The position numbers were made by a program, and so were the translations under genes. Positions 1-5,683 of a stretch of DNA of 13,898 bases are shown here, one piece after another. A model generated the notes under the pieces. That model saw only the letters and a list, made by a program, of their open reading frames with translations. It was not told the DNA's origin and searched no databases. Source of the stretch: Thermoleophilaceae bacterium (GTDB lineage Bacteria; Actinomycetota; Thermoleophilia; Solirubrobacterales; Thermoleophilaceae); assembly GCA_013696905.1 (NCBI GenBank), contig JACCXP010000060.1, forward strand, positions 1-13,898. The letters are read 5' to 3'. Numbering within the stretch: the stretch's first letter is position 1; every line of letters starts with the position of its first letter.

Positions 1-21
1 AAAACCCCTCATTTGCAGCTA

Positions 22-95
<74 letters not shown>

Positions 96-200
96 GGGAC
101 GCTCGAAGCCTAGCGGACGGCCGTTTGCGGACCGGGCGGCCCACGGCCTCGGGTTCCCCGTTTTTTTACACCCGCTTGAGCCGCGTCCAGAACCATGAGG

Positions 201-230
201 TCACACGAGACTCCCTCCTCGTGGCTGTGA
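201..230 (-). terminator. possible second hairpin downstream of ppk
   Basis: CACGAG (204-209) pairs perfectly with CTCGTG (218-223) across an 8-nt loop; TCACA (201-205) can alternatively pair with TGTGA (226-230). It lies directly beyond the hairpin that follows ppk and before the tRNA gene. There is no U-tract, so termination function is only inferred. Confidence 0.25.
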
Positions 231-261
231 CATGGCTCCGGTGCTCCCCACCGGAGCTATG
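231..261 (-). terminator. hairpin overlapping the ppk stop codon, likely operon end
   Basis: A perfect 8-bp stem GCTCCGGT (235-242) / ACCGGAGC (250-257) with a 7-nt loop extends to 12 positions if one G-T (C-A in the minus-strand RNA) is tolerated. It overlaps the ppk stop (257-259), the right place for a terminator of the seven-gene minus-strand run. No U-tract follows, so it may be a U-tract-less terminator or an mRNA 3'-end stabiliser. Confidence 0.4.
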
Positions 262-2422
262 TCGTTCTGGGGCCGATCTGATCCATCTCGTGCCGGCTCG
301 GGCCGACCGTGTCGGCTGACTTGACCCGCGCCAGCGCTCGCTCGAGCAGCTCGTTGTGGACGCTGCGCTCGCGCCCCTCGCGGCGCGTCCACGCTCCCTC
401 CTCGTCGAGCTCCCACGCGAATGTGTCGTCGGCCAGGCAGCGCTCGAGCGTGTCCTCGAGCTCGGCCTTGAGGTGCGGATCCTCGACCGGCGCCAGCAGC
501 TCGACGCGGTTGTCGAGGTTGCGCGGCATCAGATCCGCGGAGCCGATGTAGTAGCGGGTCTCCTCGCCGCGCTGGAAGCCGTAGATGCGCGAGTGCTCGA
601 GGAAGCGGCCCACGATCGAGACGACACGGATGTTCTCGCTGACGCCCTCGACGCGCGGGCGCAGGCAGCAGATGCCGCGCACGTTGAGATCGACCGTGAC
701 GCCCGCCCGCGAGGCCTCATACAGCGCGCGGATACAGCGGCGATCGACGAGCGAGTTCATCTTCATCACGATCCGCGCCGGCTTGCCGGCGCGGTGCGCC
801 TCGACCGTGGCCTCGATCTCCTCGAGCAGGCGCCCGCGCATGTGCGCGGGGGCGTCGAGAACCTTCCGGAAGCGCTGCGGGCGGGCGTAGCCGGTGAGCG
901 CATTGAACATGTCGGCCACGTCGGCGGTCAGCTCGCGGCGCGCGCTGAAGAGCCCGAAGTCCTCGTACAGGCGAGCTGTCTTCGCGTTGTAGTTGCCCGT
1001 GCCGATCTGGACGTAGTGGCGCACCCCGTCGCCCTCGCGGCGCACGATCAGGAGCGCCTTCACGTGCGTCTTCAGGCCAGGCAGGCCGCGCACGACGTGG
1101 GCGCCGGCCTCCTCGAGCGCGCGCGCCCAGCCGATGTTTCGGCGCTCGTCGAAGCGCGCCTTGAGCTCGACCATGCAGACCGCCTGCTTGCCTCGCTCGG
1201 CGGCCTTGATCAGCGACGGCACGAGCGCCGAGTCGTCGGAGGTGCGGTACACGGTCAGCTTGATCGCGAGCACGTCGGGATCGCTCACCGCCTGGTCGAC
1301 CAGCCGCTCGACGCTCGTGGCGAACGAGTCGTAGGGGTGGTGTGCGAGCAGGTCGCGCTCACGGATCGCGGCGAAGATGTCGAGCGGGTCGCCGTCCTCG
1401 TCGGCGAGCTCGGGCAGGGAGATGGGGGCGAAGGGCCGGTCGCGCAGCTCGGGGTGGCCGTCGATCCCGTGGATCTGCCAAGCGTCGGCGAGGTCGAGCA
1501 GGCCCTCGACGTCGTAGACCTGTCGATCCTCGACGTCGAGCCACTCGACCAGGTGCGCGCGCATGTCGGCGTCCATCGTCGTGCCCACCTCGAGCCGCAC
1601 GGCCTCGCCGAAGCGGCGCCGGCGCAGCTCGTCCTCGACCGCGCGCAGCAGGTCGTCGGCCTCGTCGGAGATCGTGAAGTCCGCGTCGCGCGTGACTCTG
1701 AAGACGTCGTGGCGGAGGATCTCCATGCCCGGGAAGAGGCGATCGAGGTTGCGCGCGATCACGTTCTCGAGCGGAACGAAGACGCCGCCGCCGATCGTCA
1801 GGAAGCGTGGCAGCACCTCCTTCGGCACCTTCACGCGGGCGAAGTTCTCCGCGCCTGAGTCAGGGTCGCGCACCCACACGGCGAGCGACAGCGACAGGTT
1901 CGATATGTAGGGGAAGGGACGCCCGGGACCGACCGCGAGCGGCGTCAGCACCGGGAAGATCTGCTCGCGAAAGCGGCGGTCTATCGCCTCGAGCTCGGGT
2001 TCCTTGCACTCCTCGCAGGTGACGATGCGGATGCCGGCGTCGGCGAGCGCCGGGCGCAGCTCGCGCTCGAAGGCCTTCGACTGGCGGGCGCCAAGCGCCC
2101 GCACGCGGCGTGACACGAGGTCGATGATCTCGGACGGCGACAGGCCGTCGGGGCCGCGCGCGTCGATGCCGGCGTCGACCTGATCGTGCAGGCCGGCGAC
2201 GCGAACCATGAAGTACTCGTCCAGGTTCGAGGCATAGATCGCCAGGAACTTGAGCCGTTCGAGCAGCGGGATGCTGTCGTCCTCGCCGAGTTGCAGCACT
2301 CGCTCGTCGAAATCGAGCCAAGACAGCTCGCGGTTGTAGTAGAGGCCGGGATCGGCGAGGTCGCGCTCCTCGGGGGGCGCCGTCGCGGCCTGGCTCGGTA
2401 TCTCAGCAGCTCGCTCGATCAT
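257..2422 (-). CDS. ppk1: polyphosphate kinase 1
   Basis: Makes inorganic polyphosphate reversibly from ATP through a phosphohistidine intermediate. The protein is 721 aa, the normal Ppk1 length. The N-terminal domain opens with YYNRELSWLDFDERVL (residues 28-43), and the family motif RPFPYISNLSLSLAV is at 168-182. The two C-terminal phospholipase-D-like domains carry the catalytic histidines: H453 in GLKTHVK (equivalent to E. coli H435) and H610 in FLEHSRIYGF (equivalent to H592). IGTGNYN (473-479) and GSADLMPRNLDNRVE (627-641) are also typical. ATG start; a GAGGAGGGA tract lies upstream but is rather distant, and no other in-frame start was seen. It is the last gene of the minus-strand run, 55 nt after the second CHAD gene, and is followed by hairpins. 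The charged tail after about residue 680 looks unconserved. Identification is very secure. Confidence 0.98.
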   Translation of the reverse strand: MIERAAEIPSQAATAPPEERDLADPGLYYNRELSWLDFDERVLQLGEDDSIPLLERLKFLAIYASNLDEYFMVRVAGLHDQVDAGIDARGPDGLSPSEIIDLVSRRVRALGARQSKAFERELRPALADAGIRIVTCEECKEPELEAIDRRFREQIFPVLTPLAVGPGRPFPYISNLSLSLAVWVRDPDSGAENFARVKVPKEVLPRFLTIGGGVFVPLENVIARNLDRLFPGMEILRHDVFRVTRDADFTISDEADDLLRAVEDELRRRRFGEAVRLEVGTTMDADMRAHLVEWLDVEDRQVYDVEGLLDLADAWQIHGIDGHPELRDRPFAPISLPELADEDGDPLDIFAAIRERDLLAHHPYDSFATSVERLVDQAVSDPDVLAIKLTVYRTSDDSALVPSLIKAAERGKQAVCMVELKARFDERRNIGWARALEEAGAHVVRGLPGLKTHVKALLIVRREGDGVRHYVQIGTGNYNAKTARLYEDFGLFSARRELTADVADMFNALTGYARPQRFRKVLDAPAHMRGRLLEEIEATVEAHRAGKPARIVMKMNSLVDRRCIRALYEASRAGVTVDLNVRGICCLRPRVEGVSENIRVVSIVGRFLEHSRIYGFQRGEETRYYIGSADLMPRNLDNRVELLAPVEDPHLKAELEDTLERCLADDTFAWELDEEGAWTRREGRERSVHNELLERALARVKSADTVGPSRHEMDQIGPRTT

Positions 2423-2477
2423 CGCGGATGACGGCGTCCCTCCTCGTCGCTGCCGGCTCTGATGCTAGCGCGGGCGA

Positions 2478-3056
2478 CTACTGCGCCGGCTGGTGCTCGG
2501 CGGGCTCTGGACGCTCGGAGACGGCCCGCTCGAGCGCCTTGCGAAAGCCCTGGCGATCGAGCTCCGCCCACTGCTCGGCGAACTGGGCGAAGAGAACGTC
2601 GCGGCGCACGCGCAGGTAGGTCACGAGCGCCTCGAGGCCGCGATAGCGCGCGCGGTTCGGAGCCAGGCGCAGCAGGCCCGGATCGAGGTCCTCGGCGCGC
2701 GGGTCGAGCGCCGCGCGCACGGCGGCGCCGTCCTCGGCACGCAGCTCGCGGGCGTGGGCGTGGGCGACTTCGACCATCACGTCGCAGTCGTGGATCTCGC
2801 CGAGCGTGCCCTGGAGCTCTTTTGCGACCTCGATCCCCCGCGCTGCGCCCGGCCCGAAGGCAGGCAGCGTCGCCTCGAGCGCGTAGCGCAGGCGCTTGGC
2901 CGCGATCCGCATGTCGTGCAGCGCCTCCGACTGCGACGGGTCGAGCGCGGCGGGGGCAAGGCGGTGGAGCTCGTCGAGGCGCACGCGGACGATCCGCTCG
3001 GCGTTGTCGGCGAGCGTGCCGTCGCAGTCGAGGCCCTTGACGGCGCGCGCCTTCAC
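2478..3056 (-). CDS. CHAD-domain protein, C-terminal-half type
   Basis: 192-aa, wholly helical-looking protein. LHDMRIAAKRLRYALE (46-61) is the basic helix typical of the second half of a CHAD domain, followed by KELQGTLGEIHDCDV (79-93), also a C-half signature. CHAD domains bind polyphosphate through conserved His/Arg/Lys residues (here H47, R50, K54, R55, R57). A full CHAD domain normally has two such four-helix bundles in one chain; only the second is seen here. It starts at GTG, overlapping the preceding gene's stop by 4 nt (GTGA), so translation is probably coupled and the two halves may pair. Ppk1 follows 55 nt downstream, so polyphosphate binding is a strong contextual inference. The last ~15 residues (rich in E, P, Q) look disordered. 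It may equally act alone. Confidence 0.88.
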   Translation of the reverse strand: MKARAVKGLDCDGTLADNAERIVRVRLDELHRLAPAALDPSQSEALHDMRIAAKRLRYALEATLPAFGPGAARGIEVAKELQGTLGEIHDCDVMVEVAHAHARELRAEDGAAVRAALDPRAEDLDPGLLRLAPNRARYRGLEALVTYLRVRRDVLFAQFAEQWAELDRQGFRKALERAVSERPEPAEHQPAQ

Positions 3057-3532
3057 GTGCGGCGCGCCTCGGCCGCGAGCGCCATCAGGCGCACCTGCAG
3101 TCCGGACCGCTGTGTCTCCTCGAGCGTGGCGGCGAGGTCCTCGTTGGCCGCACGGCGCTCGCTGTTCAGCTCAGCGATCAGCGAGTCGAGCCCCGGCGCG
3201 TCGTCGCTCGTCAGGCCGGCGCCGATCTGCTCGAGCGAGGAGACTGCGACATCGGGGTCGCGCCGCTCGCCGAGCGAGTCGGCGAGCTGCTTGACGTCTG
3301 CGAGGGCGCTTCGGAGCTGGCGCTTCGGAAAGCACGGGCCGAAGATCTCGAGCACTGCGCGCAGGCGCCTCGAGGCGACGCGCATGTCGTGCACGCGCTC
3401 GATGTCGTCGAGATCGAGCACGCCCTCCGCGTGGTCGAAGAGCTCCTCGGTGCGAACCTCGACCGCACGCGCCGCAGCGTCGCGGAAGACCGTGTCCGCG
3501 TCGAGGTCGGGGATGTCGAGTGCCTTGGCCAT
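3053..3532 (-). CDS. CHAD-domain protein, N-terminal-half type
   Basis: 159-aa protein with the first-half CHAD signature: VHDMRVASRRLRAVLEIF (47-64), then a helix ending LADSLGERRDPDV (83-95), where GxxRDxDV is typical of the first bundle. Probable polyphosphate-contacting residues are H48, R51, R55, R56, R58, R90 and R91. No CYTH or other catalytic domain is fused, unlike many CHAD proteins. ATG start; no clear Shine-Dalgarno was seen. It starts 35 nt after the Ppx gene and overlaps the next CHAD gene by 4 nt. With its neighbour it reads as one CHAD domain split into two coupled genes, although the pair might also be two independent small CHAD proteins. Function (polyphosphate binding or localisation) is inferred from the family and from ppx and ppk1 alongside. 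Confidence 0.85.
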   Translation of the reverse strand: MAKALDIPDLDADTVFRDAAARAVEVRTEELFDHAEGVLDLDDIERVHDMRVASRRLRAVLEIFGPCFPKRQLRSALADVKQLADSLGERRDPDVAVSSLEQIGAGLTSDDAPGLDSLIAELNSERRAANEDLAATLEETQRSGLQVRLMALAAEARRT

Positions 3533-3567
3533 GAAGTCGGCAGCGGAGGGCTTCCCCCGCGCAGACC

Positions 3568-4431
3568 CTACTCCTCCATGGCGAGGATCACGCCCTCCCG
3601 AAGGCCCCCCGCGCCGATCTCGAGCGGTAGGCCGATCCGCTTCGAGAGCGCGGCCAGCAGGGGCACGCCGGCGCGCAGCAGGCGCACGCGTTCGGGGTCG
3701 AGCCGGAAGCGCTCGGCCAGGGCATCGACCGGCTGTGCCGCAAGCACCCGGCGGGCCTGCTCGAGCTGCGCCGCTCCGAGCTCTGGCCCGACGAGGCGTC
3801 CGAGCGAGGTCGCGCTGCCGCCCGCGGCGAATGCGCGTCGGGCCGATATAGGAGCGAGCCCGGCGAGCGCCTCGGATACGCGCGCGCCGAGCGAGCGCAG
3901 CTCCGCCTCGGTCGGTGGGTCTGAGCGCAGCAGGCTGTCGGCAAGGGACCCGGAGCCGACCGCGAGCGACGTCGACCAGGTGGCGCCGCCTGAGACGGTG
4001 CCGAGAACGACCTCGGTGGAGCCGCCACCGACGTCGACCACCGCGACCCGCTCGTCCCGGTCGCCGCTCAGCGTGCTGGTCGCGCCGGCAAAGGCGAGCC
4101 GCGCCTCCTCGACGGCCGAGAGGACGCGCACCGCCACCCCGGCCGCGGCCTCGACCTCACCTACGAGCTCGGCCTGGTTGCGCGCCTCACGGACGGCGGC
4201 GGTCGCGACGACGACGATCTGACCGCAGCCGTGCTCGCGCGCCAGCGCCGCGTAGCCTGCGACCGCCGCTGCCGTCTCGTGCACCTTCCAGGCCGGGATG
4301 ACGCCGCCCTGACTGGCGCTGCCGATGCGCGTGAACGCGCGCCGGTTGAGCAGCGGGCGCAGTGCCCCGTCGACCTCGGCGACGAGCAGCCGAGTGGTGT
4401 TGCTCCCGACGTCGATGCAGGCGCTGGGCAC
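3568..4431 (-). CDS. ppx: Ppx/GppA-family phosphatase (likely exopolyphosphatase)
   Basis: Family members remove terminal phosphate from polyphosphate or hydrolyse pppGpp. The 287-aa protein covers only the two ASKHA actin-like lobes and lacks the C-terminal HD-like domains of long Ppx proteins, a common short form. Visible motifs are phosphate-1 IDVGSNTTRLLVAEV (6-20), ATAAVREARN (76-85) with the expected catalytic Glu at E82, EEARLAF (108-114), phosphate-2 VVDVGGGSTEVV (131-142), AAGGSATSL (202-210) and GGLREGVIL (275-283). Start is GTG at 4431, immediately before the conserved first strand. It lies 31 nt after sixA and 35 nt before the CHAD pair. Context with ppk1 favours polyphosphate as substrate, but pppGpp hydrolysis cannot be excluded. 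Confidence 0.92.
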   Translation of the reverse strand: MPSACIDVGSNTTRLLVAEVDGALRPLLNRRAFTRIGSASQGGVIPAWKVHETAAAVAGYAALAREHGCGQIVVVATAAVREARNQAELVGEVEAAAGVAVRVLSAVEEARLAFAGATSTLSGDRDERVAVVDVGGGSTEVVLGTVSGGATWSTSLAVGSGSLADSLLRSDPPTEAELRSLGARVSEALAGLAPISARRAFAAGGSATSLGRLVGPELGAAQLEQARRVLAAQPVDALAERFRLDPERVRLLRAGVPLLAALSKRIGLPLEIGAGGLREGVILAMEE

Positions 4432-4462
4432 GCCGACTGAGGATGCCAGACGCGGCGCGGAG

Positions 4463-4894
4463 CTAGGAGGCCGCGATCTGGTCGAGCTCGCGCGGGCGCA
4501 GCAGCACGATCAGCTCACCGTTCTCGATCCCGGCCAGGCCGCCCTTCTTCATCCGTACCTGCGCGCCCGTGAGCGTGTGCACGGCCATCGAGAGGTCCGG
4601 GTCGTGACCGACGAGGAGGACCTGCTCGAGCCCGGCGGTCAGCGCGCTCGGGTCGATCGGGCCGCCGCCGAGCGCGGGCTCTGTGACCGGCTCGACCCCG
4701 AGCGCCTCGCAGGCAAGGCGAGCGGTGTCTGCGGCGCGCACCTTCGGGCTCGTGAGGCAGAGCTCGATCTGCGCGCCGATCGCCGCGAGCGCCGCGCCGG
4801 CGGCGCGCGCCTGTCGCTGGCCCTTCGCCGTCAGCGCGCGCTCGGCGTCGGGCGAGCCGTCCTCCGCCTCTCCGTGACGAAGCAGCCAGATCAT
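4463..4894 (-). CDS. sixA: SixA-type phosphohistidine phosphatase
   Basis: 143-aa member of the histidine phosphatase (phosphoglycerate-mutase-like) superfamily. The catalytic RHG is at residues 6-8 (H7 is the phospho-acceptor), with LTAKGQRQA (21-29), LTSPKVRAADTA (47-58) carrying the phosphate-binding Arg, and the second active-site His H97 in VGHDPDLS (95-102). Short length and absence of inserts fit SixA, which dephosphorylates phosphohistidine in proteins. ATG start, 12 nt after the phosphodiester glycosidase gene and 31 nt before ppx. In this neighbourhood it may act on a phosphohistidine protein or another small phosphoester linked to polyphosphate metabolism; that role is inference. 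A broader phosphatase activity is possible because the superfamily is diverse. Confidence 0.9.
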   Translation of the reverse strand: MIWLLRHGEAEDGSPDAERALTAKGQRQARAAGAALAAIGAQIELCLTSPKVRAADTARLACEALGVEPVTEPALGGGPIDPSALTAGLEQVLLVGHDPDLSMAVHTLTGAQVRMKKGGLAGIENGELIVLLRPRELDQIAAS

Positions 4895-4906
4895 GCGGCG
4901 AGCAAT

Positions 4907-5683
4907 CTATCCGCGCGGCAGGAAGGCGAGCGCGGTCGAGATCGGCCGGCCCTCGAGCAGCACGACGCCGTGCTCCTCGCGCGGGCGGTTGACGAGCCGC
5001 CCGCCGGAGACGAGCGACGCCGAGCCTCCACCGTCGAGGTTGATCGCAGCGCGCGCCCCGAGCGCGCGCATCAACGCCGCGAGCTCGCCCAACGTGAGCC
5101 CCGCCTCAGAATCGGCGCGGCCGTCGCAGACGACCGCCCAGGCGCTACGTGAGCCGACGCCGAGCGCGGCGCGCGGGTAGCGCCCGGCCGTGATGTCCGA
5201 GTCGAACTGACGGCGGCCGGCCGAGAATCCCTCGGGATCCTCGCCCAAGCGGATCAGCGTCTCGCCCTCGCTGACGAGCAACGGACCGGCCTGCAGCAGG
5301 TCGCCGCCGGGCTCGGCCGGCAGGTCCGCCCTCGTCGCGAGCGTGACCGCGCTCGCGCCGGCGTGGATGCACGACCGCAGGCGATGCCAGGGCGCGTCGA
5401 AGGGCACCGACGGGATGGGCGCGCCGGCGCAGCGAACCTCTCCAAGCGGGAGCGCCCCCTGGCGCACGAAGAAGCCGCCAACGAGCGCCTCCTCGACGCC
5501 CGCGCCGCGGCACCACGTCGCGAGCCGCTCCACCGGGTCGAGCACGACCACCCGCAGCTCGGTGCTCGCCAGGTCGTGCACGGCGACGTGCACCGTCGTC
5601 TCGGCGCCGTCGTCGAGGCGGATGCGCCGCGAGCCGGCTGACCGAACCGTCTCGAGCGGAGCGAGGGTGGGGCTAAGCGGCAC
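4907..5683 (-). CDS. phosphodiester glycosidase (NAGPA-like) domain protein
   Basis: 258 aa from a GTG at 5683 that overlaps the preceding gene's end by 11 nt. The reading frame is open further upstream, but that part is Arg/Ser-rich shadow of the glycosyltransferase gene and is not counted. Hallmarks of the NAGPA family: EALVGGFFVRQG (65-76), QAGPLLVSEGE (131-141), ALGVGSRSAWAVVCDGR (173-189), LTLGELAALMRALGA (196-210) and the signature INLDGGGSASLV (214-225). Relatives cleave sugar phosphodiesters, such as the mannose-6-phosphodiester uncovering enzyme, or occur in bacterial exopolysaccharide loci. No signal peptide or membrane helix is evident, so the protein is probably cytoplasmic. Tight coupling to the PHP-GT4 fusion suggests a shared pathway, perhaps making or trimming a phospho-glycoconjugate; the substrate is unknown. 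Confidence 0.87.
   Translation of the reverse strand: MPLSPTLAPLETVRSAGSRRIRLDDGAETTVHVAVHDLASTELRVVVLDPVERLATWCRGAGVEEALVGGFFVRQGALPLGEVRCAGAPIPSVPFDAPWHRLRSCIHAGASAVTLATRADLPAEPGGDLLQAGPLLVSEGETLIRLGEDPEGFSAGRRQFDSDITAGRYPRAALGVGSRSAWAVVCDGRADSEAGLTLGELAALMRALGARAAINLDGGGSASLVSGGRLVNRPREEHGVVLLEGRPISTALAFLPRG

Noticed and set aside
161..167. T-run as a plus-strand intrinsic terminator
   Set aside because: No plus-strand gene lies upstream, and the adjacent CGGG/CCCG stem has only a 3-nt loop.
356..1858. 500-residue plus-strand open frame opposite ppk1
   Set aside because: Antisense shadow in GC-rich DNA; Ala/Arg/Val/Asp-rich with no recognisable motif, while ppk1 on the other strand is unmistakable.
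3040..3075. Frameshift (sequencing error) as the cause of the split CHAD genes
   Set aside because: The second frame upstream of its GTG gives non-helical, low-complexity sequence, and the 4-nt stop/start overlap is typical of true coupled genes; not excluded without reads.
2493..3851. 452-residue plus-strand open frame across the CHAD and ppx genes
   Set aside because: Antisense shadow crossing three genuine genes; composition is not protein-like.
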